Notes under the pieces: generated by a model | The model's input: only the letters and a program-made list of their open reading frames with translations | Told to the model about the DNA's origin: nothing | Databases searched by the model: none | Shown: one piece after another, positions 1 through 10,508 of the stretch | Numbering within the stretch: the first letter of the stretch is position 1 | Layout of the letters: each line of letters begins with the position of its first letter | Assembly (NCBI RefSeq): GCF_020905415.1 | Contig: NZ_JAJJMP010000001.1 | Location: 367,501 to 431,500 of the forward strand | DNA: 64,000 nt | From: Myroides oncorhynchi | Lineage (GTDB): Bacteria; Bacteroidota; Bacteroidia; Flavobacteriales; Flavobacteriaceae | Reading direction: 5' to 3' | Program-made: the position numbers and the translations under genes

Positions 1-692
<692 letters not shown>

Positions 693-816
693 CTTTCGAA
701 TCGTACTTTCTATAAATTTTAATATATTTCTATATCTTGTTTGTATTCTTTTCTAACTTTATTTTGTTAGTTAAGTTATCAATATGTCAATGATCGTTTT
801 GGCTTTTAAAGCCTAG

Positions 817-890
817 TGGAGAATATCGGAGTCGAACCGATGACCTCCTGCGTGCAAGGCAGGCGCTCTAGCCAGCTGAGCTAATCCCCC
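817..890 (-). tRNA. tRNA-Ala (anticodon UGC)
   Basis: 74 nt cloverleaf on the minus strand, in the 16S-23S spacer. The acceptor stem GGGGGAT pairs with ATTCTCC, with two G-U wobbles. The discriminator is A and the anticodon loop reads CTTGCAC, giving TGC. CCA is not encoded. The Ile-then-Ala order in the spacer is the common bacterial arrangement. Confidence 0.97.
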
Positions 891-973
891 GTTTTTTTCT
901 ATCGGTATCACTACCACAAAACGGTTAGCTAACCTCTAGTATTTCCTTTTAATACATAACCTTAAGTATTTAG

Positions 974-1047
974 TAGTCCCGGGCAGACTCGAACTGCCGA
1001 CCCCTACATTATCAGTGTAGTACTCTAACCAGCTGAGCTACGAGACT
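974..1047 (-). tRNA. tRNA-Ile (anticodon GAU)
   Basis: 74 nt cloverleaf on the minus strand between 16S and tRNA-Ala. The acceptor stem AGTCTCG pairs with CGGGACT, the anticodon is GAT, the T-arm carries GTTCGAGTC and the discriminator is A. CCA is not encoded. It begins with A rather than the usual G. Confidence 0.96.
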
Positions 1048-1120
1048 CTATACTTATTGTTTGTATCTTTTTTTTGGTATTAACAGCGAGAGTAAAGTTA
1101 TTATAATCCTAATTATTCTC

Positions 1121-2642
<1,522 letters not shown>

Positions 2643-2778
2643 TATTTTTAATTTCGTAAATTAAAAACTATAATCCAAATCTTGCGATTTGCCTTACTCT
2701 CTTATTTGTATGCTGTCAATCCAATATGTCTATGAACGTATTCTTCTATCCTATCTCACTTCTGTTTCAAAGCGAGTG

Positions 2779-2808
2779 CAAAAGTAAAAAACTTATTTGA
2801 ATTAGCAA
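2779..2808 (-). promoter_or_regulatory. rRNA promoter, start-proximal (Bacteroidota type)
   Basis: On the minus strand, TTG (2806-2808) is followed after exactly 19 nt by TACTTTTG (2779-2786), matching the Bacteroidota consensus TTG-N19-21-TANNTTTG. It lies about 140 bp before the 16S 5' end and is the closest of three such promoters. Confidence 0.8.
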
Positions 2809-2873
2809 AATTTATTTTGAGAAAATTTAACCCCTCTTTTTCACTAACCCCTCGTCTTTACTGAAGCGGACTG

Positions 2874-2905
2874 CAAAGATACTACCTTATTTTATTGTTA
2901 TCCAA
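2874..2905 (-). promoter_or_regulatory. rRNA promoter, middle
   Basis: On the minus strand, TTTG/TTG (2903-2905) is followed after 21 nt by TATCTTTG (2874-2881). It is the second of three consensus promoters upstream of the 16S gene. The spacing is at the long end of the accepted range. Confidence 0.7.
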
Positions 2906-3022
2906 ATTTATTTTTATAAATTTTTAAAACTATTTTTTAGTAATACTTGCTTCACTATTTTTATATGATCGTCTGCTTTTCGATCCCTAGTTACCGTAGT
3001 AACTACTTCTCTAATGCGGATG

Positions 3023-3052
3023 CAAAAGTAGCATCTTTTCCTTTACTTGCAA
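3023..3052 (-). promoter_or_regulatory. rRNA promoter, distal
   Basis: On the minus strand, TTTGC with TTG at 3050-3052 is followed after exactly 19 nt by TACTTTTG (3023-3030). This is the most upstream of the three tandem rRNA promoters, about 380 bp before 16S and 285 bp from the end of the transposase gene. Confidence 0.78.
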
Positions 3053-3199
3053 ACTTTATATTGCCTTTTTTTGAAAGTATTTTATAACTCGCTATTATCC
3101 GACGTTTTAGCTAGTAAAGTTTTTTTTGCCTTTGGCAGGTTTCTCTTGTGGATGTGCTTCTGATAGGGGTTTTGATGTTGTAGTCTATATATTATAGTG

Positions 3200-4313
3200 T
3201 ACTCTTATATATAGCGAGCTTGTTTTGGTTGCTTTCTATTATATCGCGTCCTGAGGCTGTAATACCTATTGTAGTTAAATATTGAGATTTTAAATTCTTT
3301 CTTATGTATGTCCGTTATTTGTCATAAGCTGTAATATTGGCAATAATAAGCCTATCAAAGAGCTTTTCACCAAAGTATCTTCTATTAAGTTTATAAACGA
3401 ATTCATCTAAGTAAGCTTGAAGGTATTTTCGTTTAATTTTATGGTAATTTCCCAGTAGATTTCTTTTAGCATTACTGATAGCTATATGTACCCATTTTAG
3501 AGTCTCTTTTGTTGTTTGTTCTGATGATTTTTCAGTAATATGTATCTGAACAAAATCTGAAATATCTACATAAGAAGTACTCTTATCAGTTAAGACAATG
3601 CTACTTTCTTCAATATTTTTCCTGATCATTTCATTAACACTTTCAGCTTTATGATCTTCTAAAACAACAGCTTTAAAAAAGCGTACATGATTTTGTTTTT
3701 CACCTGTTTCTATGTTCTCTAAAACTGTACTTTCAGCCATAATAGCAACATTTTGAACACCTGTAGATCCTCGACCACTTTTAGTTTTAGATTTCTCTAT
3801 TTCAGATGTTTCTACTTTAAAATATCCCTCATCCATCTCTAACATTCCCTCTAAAGTATACTTGCTATCTCTATTACCCATTGCCTTGCGAAGCTTATGT
3901 ACCATTGCCCATACTGGCTCATATCTTTTTAGTCCTAATTGCTTTTGAATTTCTAAAGTTGAAAAGCCTTTTTTAGTCGCTGTCATTAAGAACATTGTCT
4001 TATACCATATCAAAAAAGATAGTTTTGAATGCTCCATAATTGTACCACTTTTTAAAGTCATACGAGAACGACATTTTTTACATTCATAACTCCATCTACT
4101 TTGAATCCAATAGTGGGCATCATGACCACATCTTTGACAAGTAACTCCTAACTTATCACGTTGCTCTTTAAAATGTAAACGGCAAGCTTCTTCACTTGTA
4201 AATTCAGCCGAAAAGGTAAAAAGGTTTAGCATGACTTTCTTATGTTTTAGACTACAAATATAGCATTATGTCGTTAAACGGAGATACATTTCTTTCTTTA
4301 CTCTTATATATAG
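3200..4313. mobile_element. Putative insertion sequence bounded by a 15 bp direct repeat
   Basis: TACTCTTATATATAG occurs at 3200-3214 and again, in the same orientation, at 4299-4313, bracketing the transposase gene. It could be a target-site duplication. It is longer than the 8 bp usual for IS1595 elements, is AT-rich, and the sequence just inside the repeats shows no clear inverted termini. The element borders are therefore tentative. Confidence 0.4.
3315..4232 (-). CDS. IS1595-like (ISXO2-type) transposase
   Basis: A 305-residue transposase of the IS1595 group, which moves an insertion sequence by DDE chemistry. An N-terminal zinc ribbon is visible as C32/C35 and C51/C54. The catalytic part shows D134 in MDEGYF, D216 in VLTDKS and the late segment HIAISNAKRNLL/DEFVYKLNRR (about 249-285), as in ISXO2-like domains. 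The length is normal for the family and the frame is intact, so it may be active. It sits upstream of the rRNA promoters and reads in the same direction as the rRNA. I could not find convincing terminal inverted repeats. A 15 bp direct repeat flanks it (3200-3214, 4299-4313). Confidence 0.88.
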   Translation of the reverse strand: MLNLFTFSAEFTSEEACRLHFKEQRDKLGVTCQRCGHDAHYWIQSRWSYECKKCRSRMTLKSGTIMEHSKLSFLIWYKTMFLMTATKKGFSTLEIQKQLGLKRYEPVWAMVHKLRKAMGNRDSKYTLEGMLEMDEGYFKVETSEIEKSKTKSGRGSTGVQNVAIMAESTVLENIETGEKQNHVRFFKAVVLEDHKAESVNEMIRKNIEESSIVLTDKSTSYVDISDFVQIHITEKSSEQTTKETLKWVHIAISNAKRNLLGNYHKIKRKYLQAYLDEFVYKLNRRYFGEKLFDRLIIANITAYDK

Positions 4314-4721
4314 ATAGAAATGCGAATACCTCTTATATAACGTGTTTTTGATTAATTGTACCTTACTTTCTTGTTTTGGGCTGTGTATATTCCTTATTAT
4401 GTACGTTTATTGTGTTGTTTACAGCTACTTTTTTCTGTTAATCTCTTCTATTTTAACCTTCTACCTAGCTTTTGGACAAAAAGTGGTATAGTTTTTTTCG
4501 TTCTCATTATGTGTGTTTAAATTTACAACTAATTGTTTTTCAATTATTAATACATATTTCTACTATTTTCCTATAAATTGCCTAATACCTCCTAAGCCCA
4601 ACAAACATCTACCTCTATACCATCCCCTTCAACATTACCACAAGATTGCTCTGCTAGAAGAGCCTTTTATTGAAAAACTCTTGAAGAAGTGTTGAAGAGG
4701 CTGCTGTTCACTAAAGTGCAT

Positions 4722-4749
4722 AAAAAAACCCGAAGCGAATAGCTTCGGG
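4722..4749 (-). terminator. Terminator of the aspartate/asparagine operon
   Basis: An 8 bp GC-rich stem (4729-4736 with 4742-4749, CCCGAAGC/GCTTCGGG) with a 5 nt loop. On the minus strand it is followed by seven U (4722-4728). It lies 80 bp after the porin stop codon, so it closes the aspA-ansB-dcu-porin operon. The 597 bp between the transposase and the porin gene hold nothing else I can support. Confidence 0.85.
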
Positions 4750-4829
4750 GTCTTATTTAGTATATATTGAAGTTAAAAACTATCTGATCTTTAAATATTG
4801 TGCTTCATTAACTCTGAAAACAATTTTAT

Positions 4830-6029
4830 TTATAATATCAATAGAGGAGCTATAAATCCAATAGTTAGGCGTCCTGTATTATAGTTCTCTAATCCAAGAT
4901 TATTTTTTGCATAAGAAGAGTAGTTATAATACCTACCAACGTAAGACATATAGAATCTTATATTCATATCCTTAAATGGCAAATATTGAATAGCAGGAAT
5001 AAATCCATAACTAGTACTCAATCGATCGGTTCCACTATTTGTGCTTTCAATATTTTTACCATAAGCATTACTTGTCATCAAAGTAAGAGATAAGTTAATC
5101 TTAGGTGTCACTAAATAATCAGCTCTTAACCAGTTATCCATATAAGCAACATCTTTAGCTAAGACATCTCCCTTATAACCAACAACATTACGCTCCGCAT
5201 TTGCATTAATAATACGAGAAGTTATACCTTTTCTATCAATGTCTTCATGACTATATTGAAAATCATACATTAATGTTAACTTGCTATCTTGATATTTATT
5301 ACCAAGAGACACATAATTCATTGCATTACTCTTAGCTTCTTGAAAATAACTGTAACTATAGTTTGTTTCAAATTTTCCATCAAAAAAACTACCTCTCCAA
5401 TTACCTACAAAAGCAAATGGTGCTTTTGCTTTTTCTAAAGCTGAAATATCATACCCTACATATTGTTCTTCAAAAGACTTAGTACGCGAATTTAACACCT
5501 GGAATCCAAAAGAGTGTCCATTTTTTAGTTTATGTGTAATACCAACACCTGTAAGGAAATTATCAGCATTATTCAACATATCATTATATTCTAAGATATC
5601 GATTGGATTTAGATCGAACTCGAACCCTCCCCAATCAGCACTCATCTTACCAATATCTAATCTTGTATTAGGAGTTAGATATACGCCAATAAATGCCATA
5701 TCTGTTCCTCTACTAATATGATCACGACTACCTATTTCAGATTGTTGTGTATATCTATCACGGAATCTAAAATAAACACGATCATGAATCTTTCCCTTAA
5801 TCTCTAAACGAAATTGGTTATTATTAAATTCCGAATTAGTAAATGTTCCATCTTGAAAATGATTATCAAGACCAAAACGCGTATTAAAAATAACGTCAAC
5901 ATTTTCTAATAACTTTTGTTTTTTTATTGAAATTATTGGTTTAGAGATAGTATCTAAAGTAGTCTGGGATTCTTGAGCAAAAACACCGACTTGCGTACAT
6001 AGCATTAATGCTAAAATAACTTTTTTCAT
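4830..6029 (-). CDS. Outer-membrane porin of the C4-dicarboxylate operon
   Basis: A 399-residue secreted beta-barrel protein. A signal peptide is evident (MKKVILALMLCTQVGVFA, then Q). The rest is rich in alternating aromatic/polar strands and contains a porin O/P-like segment (LDIGKMSADWGGFEFDLNP, about residues 125-143). It ends in hydrophobic residues as beta-barrels do. It starts 47 bp after the Dcu transporter stop and is last in the operon, so it probably admits aspartate, asparagine or dicarboxylates across the outer membrane. The substrate is inferred from context only. The family assignment (phosphate-selective porin-like) rests on the overall pattern. Confidence 0.72.
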   Translation of the reverse strand: MKKVILALMLCTQVGVFAQESQTTLDTISKPIISIKKQKLLENVDVIFNTRFGLDNHFQDGTFTNSEFNNNQFRLEIKGKIHDRVYFRFRDRYTQQSEIGSRDHISRGTDMAFIGVYLTPNTRLDIGKMSADWGGFEFDLNPIDILEYNDMLNNADNFLTGVGITHKLKNGHSFGFQVLNSRTKSFEEQYVGYDISALEKAKAPFAFVGNWRGSFFDGKFETNYSYSYFQEAKSNAMNYVSLGNKYQDSKLTLMYDFQYSHEDIDRKGITSRIINANAERNVVGYKGDVLAKDVAYMDNWLRADYLVTPKINLSLTLMTSNAYGKNIESTNSGTDRLSTSYGFIPAIQYLPFKDMNIRFYMSYVGRYYNYSSYAKNNLGLENYNTGRLTIGFIAPLLIL

Positions 6030-6076
6030 TGCAATTTTTTTATAATTATTTATTTGTCTTTCACTTTATTCAAAAC

Positions 6077-7426
6077 CTATAAGAGTACAGCTCCAAGTAA
6101 AAAACCTGCAGCAATAGCTGTACCGATAGCAACTATACCTGGAATCATAAAACTGTGATTTACCACAAACTTTCCAATCTTAGTACTTCCTGTTCGGTCA
6201 AAATTAATTGCAGCTAACAAAGTTGGATAACCTGGCAGTACAAAATCAGCATTTACTGCTGGGAAAATAGCTATCAATGCGGGGTGGGATAACCCTAACG
6301 ACATTCCTAAAGGCATCATTGTTTTAGTAGTTGCAGCTTGACTAAACATCAGAGCTCCTAAAATAAATACAGCAATTGCAAATGTCCAAGGATGAGCAGA
6401 TACTATATCTGTCATAAAAGCTTTAATCACAATCTCATTATGAGCCATAAATGTTGAACTCATCCATACAACACCAAATACTGATACTACAGCTGTAGCC
6501 ATAGAACTAAACAAACTTACTTTAGTAACATCTACTGCACTAGTTTTAGTAGAAATCATCATTAATGCAGAAGCAGTCAATGTTATCATACTAATAACTG
6601 CAACCATTTGTAACTCGCCATTTGCTTTCAACACTAAACTTGCTGCTCCAGGTTCGAAAACAGGTAACAACTGTGGAAATGCTCCTGCCAATACAATCAT
6701 CAATACGGCAATAGAAAATATGACAACAGAAGTCTTCGCTCCTTTTTTCAATGTTTTTTGCTCTCCTGCTGAATCATTAGAATCTAAGCTTTTGGCAAAT
6801 TCAGGGTCTTTCATTTTTTCTAAGAAAATAGGATCTTCTGATAATTCTTTTCCTTTTCTAATTACAGAAAGACAACCTATAAAAATTCCAATAAGACAAG
6901 CTGGAATACAAACTTTCATAATATCTATTAGTGCACCAGGGTAAGCTAAAATTCCTGCGCCAGCAAAAGCGGCAGTAGCAGCACTCATTGGGCTACCAGT
7001 AATAGCTAAATGCGATGCAATAACAGATATACTCAGTGGACGCTCTGGTCTAATCCTTTTTTTAGCGGCTACCTCTGAGATAATGGGTAACAAAGAATAT
7101 AACAAGTGAGCAGTTCCAGCAAATAAACAGAAAAAGTAAACTGTAAAAGGTGCTATAAACACTATATTAGAAGGATTGCTACGAATAACCTTTTCTGCTA
7201 ATTTTACTAAATAGTCCAATCCTCCACAAGCTTGTAAAGTAGCAGCAGTAGATACAATAGCCATAATAACAAGCATTACATCTATCGGTGGATCACCTGG
7301 TTTCATACCAAAAATGAATACAAAAATGCTCAGTCCGACCATTCCCATAACACCAAGACCAATCCCTTTCATCTGTGATCCGATAAGAATCATTCCTATC
7401 AGGATACTAAATTCAAGTAATAACAT
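6077..7426 (-). CDS. dcuB: Anaerobic C4-dicarboxylate transporter (DcuA/DcuB family)
   Basis: A 449-residue inner-membrane carrier of the Dcu family. Known members exchange fumarate, malate or aspartate for succinate during fumarate respiration. The N-terminal block (GSQMKGIGLGVMGMVGL), the PGDPPIDVMLVIMAIV segment and SHLAITGSPMSAATAA (about 136-151) are family hallmarks, with 10 or more hydrophobic segments. A cytosolic charged linker lies near residues 195-225. It follows ansB by 107 bp and precedes the porin by 47 bp. I cannot separate DcuA from DcuB by eye, so the symbol is tentative. Confidence 0.9.
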   Translation of the reverse strand: MLLLEFSILIGMILIGSQMKGIGLGVMGMVGLSIFVFIFGMKPGDPPIDVMLVIMAIVSTAATLQACGGLDYLVKLAEKVIRSNPSNIVFIAPFTVYFFCLFAGTAHLLYSLLPIISEVAAKKRIRPERPLSISVIASHLAITGSPMSAATAAFAGAGILAYPGALIDIMKVCIPACLIGIFIGCLSVIRKGKELSEDPIFLEKMKDPEFAKSLDSNDSAGEQKTLKKGAKTSVVIFSIAVLMIVLAGAFPQLLPVFEPGAASLVLKANGELQMVAVISMITLTASALMMISTKTSAVDVTKVSLFSSMATAVVSVFGVVWMSSTFMAHNEIVIKAFMTDIVSAHPWTFAIAVFILGALMFSQAATTKTMMPLGMSLGLSHPALIAIFPAVNADFVLPGYPTLLAAINFDRTGSTKIGKFVVNHSFMIPGIVAIGTAIAAGFLLGAVLL

Positions 7427-7533
7427 AACTAAACTGTATTAGTTGAGATTTTATAAGTAATTAAAAAAGGAGCTCAAACTGCAAAAAGTCAGTAGCGCTC
7501 CTCTTATATTTAGTTACTACAATCCATATTTAC

Positions 7534-8604
7534 TTAATATTTGAAAAACATATCTTGAACAACACCACTATCTTGTGTTTGTGTTAATGCAAGCATTAAA
7601 AGAACTCTTGCTTTTTGCGGATTCAAATCATCTGCTACCACAAAACCTAATGCTTTATCGTCTACCTCATTAAATAAAGTAACTCTACCAGCACCAGCTC
7701 TAGCTGCTCTACACACAATAATACCAGACTTAGCAGCATCAGTTAAAGCTTCTCCTACTGGAGCATTAAAGTTTCCATTTCCCATACCTGCATATACAAT
7801 ACCTTTTACTCCTTCTTCCTTAGCGGCTGTAACAGCTTTAGGACTAGCATCAGCATATCCATAAACAATCTCTACTTGAGGTAATTTAGTTAATCCCTTA
7901 ACATCAAACTTTTTCTCTGGAGATCTCAGTGACTTGTAATAATAACTTACTTTACCATCAAAGATTAATCCTATAGGTCCAAAATTTCTAGATTGAAATG
8001 TAGCCATATTAGTTGTAACTGTTTTAGTCACATCTCTTGCAGCGAATACTGCTTCATTCATAGCGATGACTACTCCAGCTTCTTTACTATTAGGAGATGC
8101 AGCTACCATAACAGCATCTAATAAGTTTCTATTACCATCTTGACTCATTGCAGTAGCAGGTCTCATTGCTCCTACTAATACTACAGGTTTTTTTGAATTA
8201 ACCGTTAATTCTAAAAAATAAGCTGTTTCTTCTTGAGTATCAGTACCATGAGTAATTACTACACCATCAGCCTCATTTTTCTCAAAGATTTCATTGATAC
8301 GGTTACTTAATTTTAGCCAAGTCTCAACATTCATATCTTGGCTTCCTATCTGTGCAATTTGCTCTCCTTTAATTTTTCCAAGCTTGTGCATTTCTGGTAC
8401 AGCATTCAAAAGATTTTCAATTGGAATTTTTCCAGCAGTATAAGCTGCCTTAGTAGAAGATTCACCAGAGCCAGCAATTGTACCGCCTGTAGCTAAAATG
8501 ATTACACGTGGTTCTTCTTTTGTTGTGTTTGTAGCCCCTTTTGTTTGAGCTTGCATTTGGAATGCTAATAAAACACCAAATACTAAACTAAATACCTTTT
8601 TCAT
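7534..8604 (-). CDS. ansB: Type II (exported) L-asparaginase
   Basis: Hydrolyses L-asparagine to aspartate and ammonia. The 356-residue protein has a signal peptide (about 1-19, MKKVFSLVFGVLLAFQMQA), so the enzyme is probably periplasmic. Both catalytic signatures are present: TGGTIAGS (39-46, nucleophile Thr) and THGTDT with T121/D122. The length is normal for type II enzymes. The gene begins 15 bp after aspA ends and precedes the Dcu transporter, so its product aspartate feeds the neighbouring ammonia-lyase and carrier. Confidence 0.94.
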   Translation of the reverse strand: MKKVFSLVFGVLLAFQMQAQTKGATNTTKEEPRVIILATGGTIAGSGESSTKAAYTAGKIPIENLLNAVPEMHKLGKIKGEQIAQIGSQDMNVETWLKLSNRINEIFEKNEADGVVITHGTDTQEETAYFLELTVNSKKPVVLVGAMRPATAMSQDGNRNLLDAVMVAASPNSKEAGVVIAMNEAVFAARDVTKTVTTNMATFQSRNFGPIGLIFDGKVSYYYKSLRSPEKKFDVKGLTKLPQVEIVYGYADASPKAVTAAKEEGVKGIVYAGMGNGNFNAPVGEALTDAAKSGIIVCRAARAGAGRVTLFNEVDDKALGFVVADDLNPQKARVLLMLALTQTQDSGVVQDMFFKY

Positions 8605-8619
8605 TGTTACTATATTAAA

Positions 8620-10029
8620 TTAAGAATTAATCAATTTTGGGTCAATCAGATTTTCTAAAGAATAAATCTCATCCCACTTCTCTTGTGATATCAATTTACG
8701 TTCCAAAACTACTATTTCATGAATACTTTTTCCAGATAGTAAAGCCTCTCCAGCTACACTAGCACATGCCTCATATCCCAATAGTGGATTTAACTGAGTT
8801 ACTATACCAATACTACCCATTACTAATTCTGCACAATGTTTTTCATTAGCAGTAATACCAACAATACATTTATCTATTAAAGTTTGAATTGCATTACCTA
8901 GGTACTCAAATGAAGTAAACATTGCAAAACCGATTACTGGTTCCATAACATTTAATTGTAATTGTCCTGCCTCTGCTGCAAGAGTCACCGTTAAATCTTG
9001 TCCTATCACATAAAAACATGTTTGATTTACGACCTCTGGAATTACTGGGTTCACCTTTCCAGGCATAATAGAAGATCCAGGTTGCATTGCAGGTAGGTTA
9101 ATTTCGTTAAACCCTGTACGAGGTCCTGAACTTAACAAACGTAAATCATTACATATTTTAGACGTTTTAACTGCTACGCGTTTTAAAGTTCCCATAATTT
9201 GAACATAAGCACCTGTATCACTAGTAGCCTCTATTAAATCAGGAGACAATACTAAAGGTAATTTTGTTTCCTTTGCCAAATACTCAACACATAAACTAGG
9301 ATAGCCTTCAGGAGCATTCACCTTAGTACCTATAGCAGTTGCCCCCATATTTACCTCTAAAACTAGTTTCTGAACTTCTCTAAGTCGAGCTAAATCCTCG
9401 CCAATGGTAGTTGAAAAAGCATGAAATTCTTGTCCTAAAGTCATTGGTACAGCATCTTGTAGCTGAGTACGTCCCATTTTTAACACTTTAGCAAACTCAT
9501 CTCCTTTAACAGCAAATGCTTTTTGCAATTTATCTATTACAACACAAAAATCCTCTATTTTATTATAAAGCGCTATACGGAAAGCGGATGGATAAGCATC
9601 ATTAGTAGACTGTGAACAGTTCACATGATTATTAGGGTGTACATATTGATACTCTCCTTTTAAATGCCCTAAGTGTTCTAATGCAACGTTAGCAATTACT
9701 TCATTAGCATTCATGTTCACAGAAGTACCTGCTCCACCTTGAATTAAATCACTTACGAATTGGTCATCATATTTACCTGCAATAACTTGATCACAAGCAA
9801 AACAAATAGCATCAGCAACCTTAGCGTCTAACACTCCACAATCTTTATTAGCTAAAGCTGCAGCTTTTTTCACCCAACCTAATGCTTTGATAAATCCTGT
9901 TTCCTTATTTAAAGTAAGTCCTGTGATATTAAAATTTTCAACAGCTCTAAATGTCTGTACTCCGTAGTATAAATCATTTGGAATTTCTAACTCACCTAAA
10001 AAATCATGTTCCTTTCTAGTACTTTTCAT
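8620..10029 (-). CDS. aspA: Aspartate ammonia-lyase
   Basis: Converts L-aspartate to fumarate and ammonia. The 469-residue protein matches the fumarase/aspartase superfamily over its whole length, with the signature GSSIMPGKVNP at residues 318-328 and the conserved TQLQDAVPMTLGQEF and STNDAYPSAFR segments. It is the first gene of the operon, followed 15 bp later by the asparaginase. Together they supply fumarate, which the Dcu carrier can trade for succinate. A perfect 14 bp palindrome lies 33 bp upstream (10063-10076) and could be an operator. Confidence 0.96.
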   Translation of the reverse strand: MKSTRKEHDFLGELEIPNDLYYGVQTFRAVENFNITGLTLNKETGFIKALGWVKKAAALANKDCGVLDAKVADAICFACDQVIAGKYDDQFVSDLIQGGAGTSVNMNANEVIANVALEHLGHLKGEYQYVHPNNHVNCSQSTNDAYPSAFRIALYNKIEDFCVVIDKLQKAFAVKGDEFAKVLKMGRTQLQDAVPMTLGQEFHAFSTTIGEDLARLREVQKLVLEVNMGATAIGTKVNAPEGYPSLCVEYLAKETKLPLVLSPDLIEATSDTGAYVQIMGTLKRVAVKTSKICNDLRLLSSGPRTGFNEINLPAMQPGSSIMPGKVNPVIPEVVNQTCFYVIGQDLTVTLAAEAGQLQLNVMEPVIGFAMFTSFEYLGNAIQTLIDKCIVGITANEKHCAELVMGSIGIVTQLNPLLGYEACASVAGEALLSGKSIHEIVVLERKLISQEKWDEIYSLENLIDPKLINS

Positions 10030-10062
10030 TTTTTTACTTTTAAATTATTTATAACAATCAGT

Positions 10063-10076
10063 GCAATTATAATTGC
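10063..10076. promoter_or_regulatory. 14 bp palindrome upstream of aspA
   Basis: GCAATTATAATTGC is a perfect palindrome 33 bp before the aspA start codon. The flanks CAGT and ACTG (10059-10062, 10078-10081) extend the symmetry apart from one extra G. The position suits a regulator site for the operon. It matches neither the E. coli CRP nor the FNR half-sites exactly, so the binding protein is unknown. The rest of the AT-rich 10.08-10.5 kb interval shows no gene. Confidence 0.4.
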
Positions 10077-10508
10077 GACTGCTCTTTTATTTCATATCAA
10101 AATTCATAAAATCAAATAATTTTAAACATGATATATATCTTGTTTTATTTTATTTTTTCAGCTTAACTAGATAGTAAATACTGATTATAATGCAATATAC
10201 ATCTATTAAATTTAAGAAAAATAAAACAACAATAATGAGCTATAAATTTTATAAAATGACAATATTTGAATACATACATAAATCTACAACTAATTTTAAC
10301 AAAATCAAGCAATAATAAATAAAAAATATTGAATTACAAAATCAACAAAAAACACGTTTTAAAAGCCATTATACTATTAAAAAAGTAATTTGACTCAAAT
10401 TAGATTATTTATAAATACTCTAAAACAAATGAAACAAATGTAAAAATCACAAAATCAACGAACAAAGACAGTTTCAATTAATTTTTAACTTAATTTTACA
10501 AAAAAAAT

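Noticed and set aside
4513..4695. 60-codon plus-strand frame after the transposase
   Set aside because: It has a low-complexity, AT-driven composition, no promoter and no family resemblance.
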